Shown here: one piece after another, positions 7,591 through 16,840 of the stretch | Layout of the letters: every line of letters begins with the position of its first letter | Numbering within the stretch: the stretch's first letter is position 1 | Source: UM-FILTER-37-12 sp964344965 | GTDB taxonomy: Bacteria > Patescibacteriota > Patescibacteriia > Magasanikbacterales > UBA922 | Assembly (NCBI GenBank): GCA_964344965.1 | Contig: CAYFPJ010000005.1 | Location: forward strand, 11,392-75,391 | DNA length: 64,000 bases | Direction of reading: 5' to 3' | Made by a program: the position numbers and the translations under genes | The notes under the pieces: generated by a model | The model's input: the letters and a program-made list of their open reading frames with translations, nothing else | The model's database searches: none | What the model was told of the DNA's origin: nothing

Positions 7591-8154
7591 TTACAATATA
7601 CTATTGGCTTTGAACTTTTCGACTACTTTATCTAGTTGTTCATACAGTTTTTTTAGGGTGCCGTTGTTATCTATTGTCTCCTGTGCTTCTTTCGCAATCT
7701 CTTCAATCTTCAATTCAGCTTCGTTGTGGTGTTCTTGCTTGAATTGCTCTAGGGTTTTGGTGCTGTCGTCAGCCTTTTCTCCTCTTTTGGTCATCCGTTC
7801 GAATCTTTTTTCAATATCTGCTGTGAGGTGTACGAGGACAAAGCCAGGAATGTTTTTCAAATGGACCACATCACCTGGGCGGCGGACTCCATCTATTGCT
7901 ATTAGCTCTGCTGGATCATTTTCGGCGTCTCTGGCCATTACTTTGGCCAGGGTATCTTCGCCAAAGTTTTCTCGCAAAATTTGGGAAATGGTCTGATAAT
8001 TTTTTCTATTCAAATCGAGATATAGCCTCTCCAGTACATCTTTCAACATGGCTGAAAAACGGTACGTACTCGCACCGTGCTTTTCTTTCAAGTATTGTAC
8101 TGCTGTCCCTTTGCCACTGGCCATTTGGCCGACAAACCCGAGGATTAGTTTCAT
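7591..8154 (-). CDS. P-loop nucleotide kinase-like protein
   Basis: A 187-residue single-domain ATPase. Walker A is GFVGQMASGKGT (residues 6-17); a helix with DDSTKTLEQF and an Arg-rich lid (KRFERMTKRGEK) follow the core IAIDGVRRPGDVVHL. This arrangement resembles the dephospho-CoA kinase/deoxynucleotide monophosphate kinase group. Between dCMP deaminase and dUTPase, a dNMP kinase role is plausible, but the substrate cannot be read from the sequence; CoaE-like or archaeal AK-like functions are alternatives. Confidence 0.7.
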   Translation of the reverse strand: MKLILGFVGQMASGKGTAVQYLKEKHGASTYRFSAMLKDVLERLYLDLNRKNYQTISQILRENFGEDTLAKVMARDAENDPAELIAIDGVRRPGDVVHLKNIPGFVLVHLTADIEKRFERMTKRGEKADDSTKTLEQFKQEHHNEAELKIEEIAKEAQETIDNNGTLKKLYEQLDKVVEKFKANSIL

Positions 8155-8173
8155 AATTTAGAAAGGCTGAAAA

Positions 8174-8193
8174 CCTGCCTGCCGGCAGGCAGG
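8174..8193. repeat. 20-bp perfect palindrome CCTGCCTGCCGGCAGGCAGG
   Basis: A GC-rich self-complementary element between two genes of the nucleotide cluster. Near-copies occur at 9259-9278, 18872-18891 and 21932-21947. Confidence 0.9.
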
Positions 8194-8217
8194 GGCTAAA
8201 AATGCCGAAAAGGTTTT

Positions 8218-8694
8218 TTATTCTCCAAGCTTTTTGTTACAAGAAAATTGTCTTAGTTTTACTCCAGCGGCAGTGAGCATTCTTTTGGATGCGATGAAAG
8301 CTGGCTGGTCGCTGTATTTGTCACTGTCGTAGATTACTTCTGTAATACCGTTTTGGATGATTGTCTTAGCACATTCATTGCAGGGGAAGAGGGTGCAATA
8401 TATTTTGCAATCTGCCGTTTTACTATTGGAATTGTAGATAGCATTTTCTTCGGCATGGCAGACGTAGGCGTACTTGGTGTCCTCGAGACTACCTTCTCTT
8501 TCCCACGGGAAGGTCTCGTTGTCTACTCCGCGTGGAAAACCATTGTAGCCAATACCGACAATAACGTGATTTGAAGTAGCAATCACTGCTCCGGCTTGGG
8601 TAGAAGGGTCTTTGGATCTTTCAGATATAGTATGGGCCATGCGCATTAGGCATTCGTCCCAGGAGATGTAGTTTTCGCGGGGTTTTGTGGTCAT
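8218..8694 (-). CDS. dCMP deaminase
   Basis: Zinc-dependent deamination of dCMP to dUMP. At 158 residues it shows both zinc signatures: HAEENAIYN (His ligand and catalytic Glu) and TLFPCNECAK (two Cys ligands). SERSKDPSTQAGAVI and GYNGFPRG are typical of the dCMP deaminase subgroup rather than cytidine or guanine deaminases. It is the first gene of the leftward thymidylate cluster; the terminator at 8782-8808 insulates it from the upstream coiled-coil gene. Confidence 0.93.
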   Translation of the reverse strand: MTTKPRENYISWDECLMRMAHTISERSKDPSTQAGAVIATSNHVIVGIGYNGFPRGVDNETFPWEREGSLEDTKYAYVCHAEENAIYNSNSKTADCKIYCTLFPCNECAKTIIQNGITEVIYDSDKYSDQPAFIASKRMLTAAGVKLRQFSCNKKLGE

Positions 8695-8781
8695 TTGATA
8701 CTAATTACACGAATAAATTTGGATAACACGAATATCGTGCTTATTGCAGTGTAGCAAAAATTGGTAGGCCGGGCAAGTATC

Positions 8782-8808
8782 AAAAAAGATCGTCTTAGAG
8801 CGATCTTT
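8782..8808 (-). terminator. intrinsic terminator of the coiled-coil gene
   Basis: AAAGATCG (8785-8792) pairs with CGATCTTT (8801-8808); on the minus strand the stem is followed by a run of T. Confidence 0.75.
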
Positions 8809-8827
8809 GGAGGTTGTGTTATTATAT

Positions 8828-9151
8828 TTATTGCAATTCAAACTGAACATGAGCAGCGAGTTTGTGGAGATGTTCCTCCAGACGGTCGTATTTTGATCTT
8901 GATTCAGTGAGCTCTGTATCTAGTTTTTGATGCAAACCGATAAAATAGTCAATATGACCTATAATTTCACTTTTGGTTTCTGTCAAACGTTCTTCAAGAC
9001 GCTCATCTACATATCTTTTTAATCTTTCTTCTGTAGTCGACAAATTATCCTTAGTTGCTAAATCAACTAGGTCATCTTTACTCGCCATATTATCCTTCAA
9101 GAAAGTCACGATCTGGAGAATATCTTTGATTGTTTCATCATCTTGGTCCAT
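8828..9151 (-). CDS. small coiled-coil protein
   Basis: A 107-residue, acidic, almost wholly helical protein. Residues ~10-60 carry repeated DL/KD motifs (KDDLVDLATKDNLSTTEERL) and ~60-100 form a second coiled coil. There are no membrane spans. The layout resembles the coiled-coil gene at 17289-17803 (N-terminal acidic start, KD/DL repeats, C-terminal helix), a common but uncharacterised type in Patescibacteria. It has its own terminator, so it is probably monocistronic. Confidence 0.6.
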   Translation of the reverse strand: MDQDDETIKDILQIVTFLKDNMASKDDLVDLATKDNLSTTEERLKRYVDERLEERLTETKSEIIGHIDYFIGLHQKLDTELTESRSKYDRLEEHLHKLAAHVQFELQ

Positions 9152-9193
9152 AATGTATTGAGTATATTTGTTTCATCCTAGTTTGTCAACCAA

Positions 9194-9215
9194 AATACCG
9201 GACATTGCCGGTATT
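9194..9215 (-). terminator. hairpin downstream of rplA, probable terminator
   Basis: AATACCGG pairs with CCGGTATT (9208-9215) with a 6-nt loop; on the minus strand TTTTGG follows. Bidirectional use is possible. Confidence 0.55.
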
Positions 9216-9258
9216 AAAGTTTTTGTTTATTTTGTGATTTATTTCGTAGAGATAGATC

Positions 9259-9278
9259 CCTGCCTGCCGGCAGTCAGG
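9259..9278. repeat. one-mismatch copy of the CCTGCC palindrome
   Basis: Differs from the copy at 8174-8193 at one base in the right arm. It is followed by TTCGCTGCGCTCAGGATGG, another dispersed word. Confidence 0.8.
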
Positions 9279-9312
9279 CTTCGCTGCGCTCAGGATGGCT
9301 CAAACTTTATAT

Positions 9313-9990
9313 TTAATCGAGAGCCACCTTCACACTCGGTCCCATTGAGCTGGTCAAGTAGAGTGATTTGATGTAGGTGCCTTTCATGGTTGCTGGCTTG
9401 GCTTTTTTGATGGCTTCCATGAAGATTTCGAAGTTGTCTTTTAATTTTTGATCATCGAAACTTACTTTACCAATCACTTGGTGAACATTGGCCGTGTCGT
9501 CATTTTTGAAGGCGATTTTACCGGCTTTCAGTTCTGCGACCATTTTCTTGACATCTTTGTCTACTGTGCCTGTCTTTGGATTGGGCATGAGGCCTTTTGG
9601 TCCGAGGACTTTGGCAGCTATTGCTAGCTTAGGCATCATTTCTGGTGTGGCGACAGCGACGTCGAAGTCTACTTTTCCGGTAGTTTTGATAGCTTTGATT
9701 TCTTCTTCACCACATACTAGATCTGCACCAGCTTCCTTGGCAGTTTTTTCATCATTTGGTCCGACGAAAGCGGCAACTCTCTTTGTTTTACCAGTTCCAT
9801 GAGGTAGGACTACTGTGGATCTGATTTGTTGGTCACCTTTTTTGGGATCTACTCCGGTGCGGATGTGGACTTCGACACTAGCGTCGAATTTTACGTTACT
9901 AGTTTTTTTGACGAGCACTATTGCTTCGTCTAGAGTATAGACCTTTTCTTTATCGACCTGGGCCTGGAGGTCGGTCATTCTTTTTGACAT
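9313..9990 (-). CDS. rplA: 50S ribosomal protein L1
   Basis: A 225-residue L1. Family blocks: YTLDEAIVLVKKTSNVKFDASVEVHI, LPHGTGKTKRVAAF, the LGPKGLMPNPKTGTV loop and the C-terminal KGTYIKSLYLTSSMGPSVKV. The start at 9990 (MSKRMTDLQAQ) is chosen over an in-frame ATG at 10098 because the extra 36 residues match no L1 N terminus and are low-complexity AT-rich sequence. L1 is usually next to L11; here rplK is 10 kb upstream, with unrelated genes between. Confidence 0.95.
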   Translation of the reverse strand: MSKRMTDLQAQVDKEKVYTLDEAIVLVKKTSNVKFDASVEVHIRTGVDPKKGDQQIRSTVVLPHGTGKTKRVAAFVGPNDEKTAKEAGADLVCGEEEIKAIKTTGKVDFDVAVATPEMMPKLAIAAKVLGPKGLMPNPKTGTVDKDVKKMVAELKAGKIAFKNDDTANVHQVIGKVSFDDQKLKDNFEIFMEAIKKAKPATMKGTYIKSLYLTSSMGPSVKVALD

Positions 9991-10201
9991 AGTTTTTACA
10001 AGATACAATATACATGGAATAAGATACAATTGTATTTTATTATGTGTATTTTGAATCCTATTTTTAGTGGTATTAATGCTAGGGTGACTAGCTCCCACGG
10101 TAAATTAGTGGTCTGATATTATCAGATTTGGAGATTTTTGTCAATCCTTTTTGTCAATCCTAGCTAGCTTTTTGAATTGTAGATACACTCTTAGAAGTAA
10201 C

Positions 10202-10471
10202 TTATAAATAAGCATCTTTTCTGTGTTTGATTCGGAGAATAAGGAGAATAGTAATGTTGCCATGGTGATCAATATCAAATATGGCTCGGTAGTTACCAAT
10301 TCTGAATCGGTAGGATCCAACTTGATGATTTTTTAGATTTGTGGCGTATTGGAGGGGATTATTTTGGGTAGCATAGTATTCAAGTTTATCAAGTATTCTA
10401 TTTTGAGTAGATCTTTCTATTGATCGTAGGTCACGGATAGCACTTTTTGTAAGTTCAATAACATGTGTCAT
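10202..10471 (-). CDS. RelE/ParE-type toxin of a type II toxin-antitoxin pair
   Basis: An 89-residue protein. ELTKSAIRDLRSIERSTQNR at the start, the central VGSYRFRIGNYRAIFDI and the C-terminal LILRIKHRKDAYL match the RelE/ParE fold (core GDYRvIY and a final R..vY-like motif). RelE members cut mRNA at the ribosome, while ParE members poison gyrase; the sequence does not decide which. The start overlaps the antitoxin stop by 4 bp, indicating translational coupling. Confidence 0.85.
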   Translation of the reverse strand: MTHVIELTKSAIRDLRSIERSTQNRILDKLEYYATQNNPLQYATNLKNHQVGSYRFRIGNYRAIFDIDHHGNITILLILRIKHRKDAYL

Positions 10472-10716
10472 AATCCAAGCTCTTTGCGCACTTCTTCTAT
10501 ACTATAAACTCGCCCTTTTTTTACATCTTCTCTGGCTTCGGCAATATCTTCGATCAGTTTTTCCAGGGTTGAGTCTTGCTTGCCTAGGGGTTCAACCTTA
10601 AAAATAGGCTGATTGCGGTTGGTGACGATGTAGCGCCAGTTGTTTTTTTTGGCTTGCTTGTAGAGTTTGGCCATATTTTGGCGGAATTGTCTGATGCCGA
10701 TTAGTTTGGTTTGCAT
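10468..10716 (-). CDS. Phd/YefM-like antitoxin
   Basis: An 82-residue protein. The N-terminal half (IRQFRQNMAKLYKQAKKNNWRYIVTNRNQPIFKVEPL) matches the Phd/YefM DNA-binding fold; the C-terminal half is an acidic helix (EKLIEDIAEAREDVKKGRVY) as expected for the toxin-wrapping segment. It is the first gene of the pair. A promoter whose -10 sits inside a palindrome lies immediately upstream, consistent with autorepression by the complex. Confidence 0.8.
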   Translation of the reverse strand: MQTKLIGIRQFRQNMAKLYKQAKKNNWRYIVTNRNQPIFKVEPLGKQDSTLEKLIEDIAEAREDVKKGRVYSIEEVRKELGL

Positions 10717-10734
10717 AGATTTTTGGATAAAAAA

Positions 10735-10777
10735 TAATGTGTATCATTAGTGTACACATTATTGATGAGAATGTCAA
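10735..10777 (-). promoter_or_regulatory. toxin-antitoxin promoter with overlapping palindromic operator
   Basis: On the minus strand: TTGACA (10772-10777), 17-bp spacer, TACACT (10749-10754). The palindrome TAATGTGTA (10735-10743) / TACACATTA (10753-10761) covers the -10 and start region. This fits the usual autoregulation of type II systems. Confidence 0.65.
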
Positions 10778-10789
10778 GGATGAAGAATC

Positions 10790-10817
10790 AAAAAACCGCT
10801 TGGTGGAGCGGTTTTTG
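10790..10817 (-). terminator. intrinsic terminator of the giant-protein gene
   Basis: AAAAACCGCT pairs with AGCGGTTTTT around a TGGTGG loop, just after the stop of the 2006-codon gene. Read leftward it ends in a T run. Confidence 0.8.
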
Positions 10818-10819
10818 TT

Positions 10820-13800
10820 TTATGTAGTTTGTTGTTCGGCAATAAGTCCACGTAATTTTGTCTCCCAATCATTATCTTCTATGCTAACTTGGATAAGACC
10901 AGTGCTTTTTTGTTTTCTACTTCGTTGTCCAATACCGACTATACAGACTTGTTGATTATATCCAGTTTCATCTAAAATTTGAATTATCCTCGATATTATT
11001 GCTGGCGCTTCTTTAATTGTTTTATCGCTAAATGGCACGTCTTTAAATAAGTAGGTCCTTAGTCTAGGATCCTGAGAACTCCAGCCTTTAATTATAGTGT
11101 CTCTTTGTTCAAAAATCATTTTTTTCAATTTGTCCTGCCAGCCATCCTGTTCAATATTTAGTTGGATTCTGCCATCTTCATTAAGTCTGTTTGAAGCATG
11201 ACCATCTACACCGACGTCGCCCTGAAACTTAAGCTCATCTAAAATGATTGTAGCTTCGCGTACTCTCTCCATGATAACATCCTTTGGTAGAGTAAAGTTA
11301 CCATTTGTAAAAGAGAAAAACCTAGCATCAGTCTCACCAGAATTCAGTGCAGATCTGATTTCTTGGACTCCTATTAACCTTTCTAGTTCTTTTTCCCAAT
11401 TGTCTTTTTGGATATTGAGTTGAATATCTCCTTGGTGTATCATGTGATCATGATCTTTTCCTGCCAGGCCTACTTTTTCAGGGTAGCCAGATATCCTAAG
11501 CATTTCTTGTACTATAGGAAGACGATCCAATACTATTTTTCGTTCATCTTCGGCAAAAACGACCCCTTTATAAATAAATAGTCTTTCATCATCTCGAACA
11601 AGAGATTCAATAGCTTGGAGCTGTTCTGCTGGATCTGTTGGTATTTCTATTGTGTCGCCGGCTTTGCCTTCTTTATCTTTTTCAGAATCGTCAGGAGTAT
11701 AATCACCTTTCAACATTTGTAGTATTGTTTCTTCCCAATCGTCTGCTTCAATATTGAGAGTGATGGCGTCTCCTTCTTTTTTGTGTGTGGTGTCTCCTGC
11801 TACTAAGTCTATTAGACCTTCAAAGTTATTATTGTCCAGAATACCTTTCAATCTTTCTATTCTATCTATAATTTCTTTTATTTTTTCTCTGTCCAACTGC
11901 TGTTCTTCTAGAGAACTAGAGAGACGTCTGTCTTTGACAATAATTTCACTTAATCTTTTGGCAGGGTTGCTGAATACATCTCTGACCCTTCTCCATATTT
12001 CTTTTCTTTTTGTAGAAGTTCGTGTATCTGATGGAGGTGATTGGCCATCTTGGCTATCGGTAAGGTCTTGGGCCGGTTCGAGATCAGTAGCTCCAACATT
12101 ATCATTACCAGTCTGCAACACAGGTCTCTCTCTAGGATCTCTTCCTTCATTTTCAGCTGCCATTCTTCTTTCTTCTTCGGCTACTTCTTCTGCTGTCCGA
12201 CGATATGCTGCTTCCAGCTCGGAGTGAACACGCGCTCTGATTCCAGTGTAGTCTGGTCTTTGGGGAGGAGTTTCTGCCGGTGGTTCTATTGGTTCTGCCG
12301 GTGGTTCTGTCTGGTCTGGAGGAGGGGCTGTTTCTGTGGCATCTTGGTTTGTTTCATTTGCTACTGACGTGCTATCCACTGCATACATCTTATAGCTTTC
12401 AGCTTCTGGCGCTCCCTTTTCTGTTAGTTTTCGATAGATTAGAGTACCCCATTTTTGGAATACGTTATTCGACGGAGCAAGACCATGGAATGCTTTGATC
12501 AGATCTAATGAATTTTTTCTATCTTCATCTCCTCCTCCTATTTTATTGCATAGATCTGTGAGATATCTTTCTACAACCTGCAAGGCTTCATCTCCACCTT
12601 CTATTGACATGGCTTTTTTTATACTGTTAATTTTTTTCAAATCACCACTATCGTCCTGATCTGTCTGCTCTTTCATTTCTTGTGCCAAAAATAGGACGTA
12701 TCGATCTGTGTCTTGTTGGGTATCATCTTTCCAATATTCTGGATCTACTAGTTTCATTTTTTCCAATTCAGATCTGACTTCTGCTTCCCAGGTGTCTGAT
12801 GTGGCATTGACGTGGAGGACGCATTGTCTTTCATCATTGAGACTGATGTAAGATTTCATTTCATCTCCCTTATCGTACAAGAGAACTTGATCCACCATTT
12901 TTTTTGTGTCATTGCCTACAATGACATCAGACAGTTTGGTTTGGAATTCTGGTTCATCTAAGGCTCCCAAGAATTTTTCGGAATGGTGAACTAGTTTGAA
13001 AAAGGGATAAGGAATTTTTTCTTCCAAACCTCGAATCACTTTGTTTTTTTTGAGACTTTTTATTTCTTTTTTGATTTTACTATCTTCTGCACCAAGGGCA
13101 GTGATTTTTTCTGCAACTCTGGCAAAAGTATCGTCTACTTTGTCACTAGGAACGAGCTCTAGTAATGCCTTTACTTGCTCTAGGTCAATATTTTTATCAT
13201 CGTCAGGACTATTCTCAAAATTAGCAATAGCTTTGGTTAGAGCGCCTTTATTTTCATCCATGATGGTAGCTAGCAGCTTTTCTCCCATTCCATCTTGTTC
13301 TGTCATTGCTCTTCTTAGTAAGTTTAGATCATACCATCGATAATCCTCATTCCACATTTTGTCTTTTACCTTTCCAACTATCTTTTCAAAATAGTCCTCG
13401 TCAGATTCATCTTCGGCAAGTAGATATTGCTCTGGGATATCGACATTTTCAACGTCAGGTCTCTCTAGATAGGTCTCATACCATTCTGTATTTGTTGGAG
13501 CGGAAGGTTTGGCAACGAGCTCGATCAAGACTTCATGGCATTCTGTGTCTGATACGCCGTCAAGCTGTTCTATCTGCTTTAAAATATTTTCGATGTCTTG
13601 TTCACTAATTAATTTAAAAATTTTCCTAGCAAGATCATCTCCTAATAACATAATGGCGATGCCAATTTTGCGCGTATCTGTTGATTCTGGTTTTGATGTG
13701 ATCCATGCCACGATGTCTTCAACTGTCTGTGCTTTGTTATTTATTAGTACTTGACTTAGTCGTCCGATTTCTTTTTTTCTTTGTTCTGGAGTGAGGGTTG

Positions 13801-16800
13801 CGGTTGGTTCTGGTTCAGCTGGTGTTGCAGCCTCTTTTGGATACAAGCTTCGCAATATACTCTCTATGGTCTCGAGATCATCATTGATATTCACATAGAC
13901 ATCCCATCTGTTTGGTGAGAGATTTGTCACTTTACTGCTGTCACGAGGACCGAGTGAGAGTTTGGCGATTTGGATTTTACCTTCAGCTTTGACGGTCTGG
14001 AAGATTCTAGTCAAGCCAGCCATTTTTTCGGCACTGATGGTACGCATATCCCACAAGTCTTTGTTTTCATCTCTGGCTGTAGGTCCACTGTGTTGAGGTA
14101 TGTAGCGATCTCTTCTTCCTCTTCTGCTGCGTTTCCTGATATATGTAGTCTGACCTTTTTTCTGGACTACTAGCGCTATTGAAGATACTGCTTCGCCAAG
14201 TTCTTTTCCGTATTGATCTTTGATCAGGTCTTCTAGTATTTCATTTTGTTTATTCACTTCATTGTTGCGATCCATGAAGAGGCGGAGCATGTTGTCGACG
14301 ATTTCTCTGCGCTGTGTTTCGGTTTCATTCTCTACCAGGTCTCTACCTCTTTCTATTTCTATCAGTTTCATTGCAGCTTGGGTCTGGGAACCAGCCTCGA
14401 AGATACTAGAGTTGAATGCTAGACGTAGTCGTCGCAGTATTTTTTCTTTTTCTTTGTCTTGGCCAAGGACTAGCTCGGCCATCATATCACGGACAAACAT
14501 TAGATAATCTATGCCATTTTCTTTTTTTCTCTTTTGTAATTTGCGGATCTCGAAGAGCTCTGCTTCGGGCATGAGAATTTCTGATCCGGCGACAAAGGCA
14601 GTTGCTTTTGGTGGGTTGGCTTGTTTTTTCACTTCCCAGCGGAATAGTCTGTTGTTGGTCAGCAAGTCACCAAGGCCAGCAATTTTTGGGTTTTCTGCTT
14701 CTACGTTTTCCAAAAATCTTCTGAATTCACCATCTATTTTGATGTCAAATTTGTTGAGGTAGATGGCTATGTCTTCGTAGGCTTTTTGGTTTTTGGCAAT
14801 GGCTGTCTCGGCAGTATCACTTGGTCCGGGTTCAGCCATTTTGTAGATGTCGACAATGTCATTGTAGATTTGCATGGCGCTGATGTTTGTCTCGACAGGG
14901 ATTTGAGCCACCCTGCTTTTGGGGTTGAATTCAAAAAATGCAGTCCTTCTGTCCGGAGCTATCAGACCTCTTTTTTGCAAGAGTATTTCTAGGGGTGTGG
15001 GGCCTTTTGGCTCTCTTTCTACACCACCTTCACGCTCACCTCCACCATTTCCATTACCATCTCCTCCATTTTCTGGAGGTGAAGGTGGGCCACTACCGAT
15101 CACATCGATAGGGTGTCGGGGTGTTCCTGATGTTCCTGTCTCTATGTCGATAGAACCTAGAGATGAGTCACCGGCAGCTGGTGGAGGAGTGGTGTCTGGT
15201 CTGGCAGCTGCGGGTGGTGGTGCATGTGAAGTATCTATTTCTGTAGCAGGTCTATCATCATCTTTTGTGCGTTCATTTTCAAAAGACATAGTTCCATCCT
15301 CCGGAGTTGGGCCACCCAAAGAATTAGATCCGAATATGGCAGTTGCTGACGCCTCTTCTTTTTGTTTTAATCTAGCTTCTAATTCTCTTATTTCGGTATC
15401 AAAAATTTGACTTTGTTGCTCAAAGTCGCGGTTGCCACTAGCACCCCATACCCTATCTCGTACCCTTTTTACATTATTTATGTCAGTGGTGAAGCTGTGT
15501 TGTCGTGTATTTTCTAACTGACTTATTCTTTTCTCTAGTGCATCGATTGATTCATTAGCTGTGTTTAAAAAATTGGCGCGTTTTGTGATTTCTCCTTCTG
15601 CCTCTTCGCATGCTTTTATAAATTTTTCTTTATTTTCTTCTTGTTTTTCGTTTGTGCTTTGTTCTCCAAGCCTTGTGTGCCATTTAAGTATGCCGCCAAT
15701 CATGAAATTTAATTCATTTCTAAAAGGCGTACCTTCGAAGTCATCCAATGATTTTCGTATCTTTTCTAGTCTAGCATTTGCGCCTGGTAGCACTTGTTCA
15801 CGGATTTGATCAGGTAAAAATGTTTCTCCTTCTGTAGCTGCGTCTGTTTTTCTTTTTTCATCCTCCATCCTTATTAGCTCTCTAGTAATTTTTGCCACCC
15901 CTTCTCTAATCAATCTGACATATTCATCAACAGAGTCTGCAGTCTCTGTGCCGCCTAATATTTCATTTTGAACAGAGTATGTTCCAGATTCATCTATTGA
16001 TAAAGCCACAATTCCGCTCGAACGGCTATTCGCGTCTGTATAATAAAATTTTAATTTTTTATTATCACCACTCAACACCATTGTAGGAGTGACTTCATTA
16101 TTTGCAGTCATGTGTATATCTGTTTCTCCTACTTTGAGCAGTCCTTCTCTGGGATCAAATGTTCCGAGAATCTCAAAGATTTGTTTTGGAGTTTCTGCTC
16201 TGGCGGTAGGATCATCATCTGCAGAGTAGTCTCCAGATGGGTCTGGAGTTAGATCTATTACAGCCCCATCTGCTTCTCCACTCTCATCTCCTCCCAAAGC
16301 TTGACCTGATGGATCGGCAGTTCCAGGAACTGGACCACCAAGGGATCCAGATCCGAATCTCATTGTCTGCCGATGAGGGTCTTGTGGATGGTCTAATGTC
16401 GGAGGGAGTAGTTCAGACTCTACTTCTTCAGGAGCATTAAAAGTGTGGAAACAATCTACACAAGTTAATTCTTGACCAGAAACACCTTTTGAGTTTTTTT
16501 CTCTGCAGTGAGGACATTCGAATGCCCTTTTTTCTCCAGAAGAAGAATCTAGAGCCGCTTGGAGTTCTTTTTTTAAATTTTTTACAGCGGCCTTAAAACT
16601 CTCTATAGCATCTTTCAATTTTTTTTCATCCAAATTTTCAAAATGGTTTTTCAGCGACGCTCCTAAATCTTTTACTCTCTCAACGATGCTTTCACATCCC
16701 TTCGGTAGTCTGGACACCAAATCACTAAGCTCTCGTAGTTGCTCCTGAGCTTCTTGTTTTGCTTCTTCTCTTTGTCGTTCAATTGATTTTGGTTCACCAG

Positions 16801-16840
16801 TAGGCTCGGCCATATGATTGTGGTTATTGTTTATCGACAA
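10820..16840 (-). CDS. giant 2006-residue soluble protein with zinc ribbon and repeated C-terminal modules, function unknown
   Basis: Residues ~10-100 form a charged coiled coil. Residues ~107-138 hold a zinc ribbon (CPHCREKN ... CVDCFHTF). The motif FGSxSLGGPxP occurs twice (~162 and ~507). Pro/Gly/Asp-rich linkers cover ~530-615 and ~1490-1535. The last ~320 residues contain four related modules, each closing with a strand-helix block such as GDIQLNIQKDNWEKELERLI (near 1700, 1810, 1897 and 1990); weaker relatives lie near 985 and 1345. No signal peptide or membrane span is visible, so it is probably cytoplasmic. It overlaps the upstream small gene; a second start (MAEPTGEP, 16813) would avoid that. 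No known family is recognised. It has its own terminator. Confidence 0.8.
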   Translation of the reverse strand: MSINNNHNHMAEPTGEPKSIERQREEAKQEAQEQLRELSDLVSRLPKGCESIVERVKDLGASLKNHFENLDEKKLKDAIESFKAAVKNLKKELQAALDSSSGEKRAFECPHCREKNSKGVSGQELTCVDCFHTFNAPEEVESELLPPTLDHPQDPHRQTMRFGSGSLGGPVPGTADPSGQALGGDESGEADGAVIDLTPDPSGDYSADDDPTARAETPKQIFEILGTFDPREGLLKVGETDIHMTANNEVTPTMVLSGDNKKLKFYYTDANSRSSGIVALSIDESGTYSVQNEILGGTETADSVDEYVRLIREGVAKITRELIRMEDEKRKTDAATEGETFLPDQIREQVLPGANARLEKIRKSLDDFEGTPFRNELNFMIGGILKWHTRLGEQSTNEKQEENKEKFIKACEEAEGEITKRANFLNTANESIDALEKRISQLENTRQHSFTTDINNVKRVRDRVWGASGNRDFEQQSQIFDTEIRELEARLKQKEEASATAIFGSNSLGGPTPEDGTMSFENERTKDDDRPATEIDTSHAPPPAAARPDTTPPPAAGDSSLGSIDIETGTSGTPRHPIDVIGSGPPSPPENGGDGNGNGGGEREGGVEREPKGPTPLEILLQKRGLIAPDRRTAFFEFNPKSRVAQIPVETNISAMQIYNDIVDIYKMAEPGPSDTAETAIAKNQKAYEDIAIYLNKFDIKIDGEFRRFLENVEAENPKIAGLGDLLTNNRLFRWEVKKQANPPKATAFVAGSEILMPEAELFEIRKLQKRKKENGIDYLMFVRDMMAELVLGQDKEKEKILRRLRLAFNSSIFEAGSQTQAAMKLIEIERGRDLVENETETQRREIVDNMLRLFMDRNNEVNKQNEILEDLIKDQYGKELGEAVSSIALVVQKKGQTTYIRKRSRRGRRDRYIPQHSGPTARDENKDLWDMRTISAEKMAGLTRIFQTVKAEGKIQIAKLSLGPRDSSKVTNLSPNRWDVYVNINDDLETIESILRSLYPKEAATPAEPEPTATLTPEQRKKEIGRLSQVLINNKAQTVEDIVAWITSKPESTDTRKIGIAIMLLGDDLARKIFKLISEQDIENILKQIEQLDGVSDTECHEVLIELVAKPSAPTNTEWYETYLERPDVENVDIPEQYLLAEDESDEDYFEKIVGKVKDKMWNEDYRWYDLNLLRRAMTEQDGMGEKLLATIMDENKGALTKAIANFENSPDDDKNIDLEQVKALLELVPSDKVDDTFARVAEKITALGAEDSKIKKEIKSLKKNKVIRGLEEKIPYPFFKLVHHSEKFLGALDEPEFQTKLSDVIVGNDTKKMVDQVLLYDKGDEMKSYISLNDERQCVLHVNATSDTWEAEVRSELEKMKLVDPEYWKDDTQQDTDRYVLFLAQEMKEQTDQDDSGDLKKINSIKKAMSIEGGDEALQVVERYLTDLCNKIGGGDEDRKNSLDLIKAFHGLAPSNNVFQKWGTLIYRKLTEKGAPEAESYKMYAVDSTSVANETNQDATETAPPPDQTEPPAEPIEPPAETPPQRPDYTGIRARVHSELEAAYRRTAEEVAEEERRMAAENEGRDPRERPVLQTGNDNVGATDLEPAQDLTDSQDGQSPPSDTRTSTKRKEIWRRVRDVFSNPAKRLSEIIVKDRRLSSSLEEQQLDREKIKEIIDRIERLKGILDNNNFEGLIDLVAGDTTHKKEGDAITLNIEADDWEETILQMLKGDYTPDDSEKDKEGKAGDTIEIPTDPAEQLQAIESLVRDDERLFIYKGVVFAEDERKIVLDRLPIVQEMLRISGYPEKVGLAGKDHDHMIHQGDIQLNIQKDNWEKELERLIGVQEIRSALNSGETDARFFSFTNGNFTLPKDVIMERVREATIILDELKFQGDVGVDGHASNRLNEDGRIQLNIEQDGWQDKLKKMIFEQRDTIIKGWSSQDPRLRTYLFKDVPFSDKTIKEAPAIISRIIQILDETGYNQQVCIVGIGQRSRKQKSTGLIQVSIEDNDWETKLRGLIAEQQTT

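Noticed and set aside
11754..12367. Plus-strand open frames within the giant gene
   Set aside because: They are Ser/Leu-rich shadow frames of an acidic coiled-coil coding strand.
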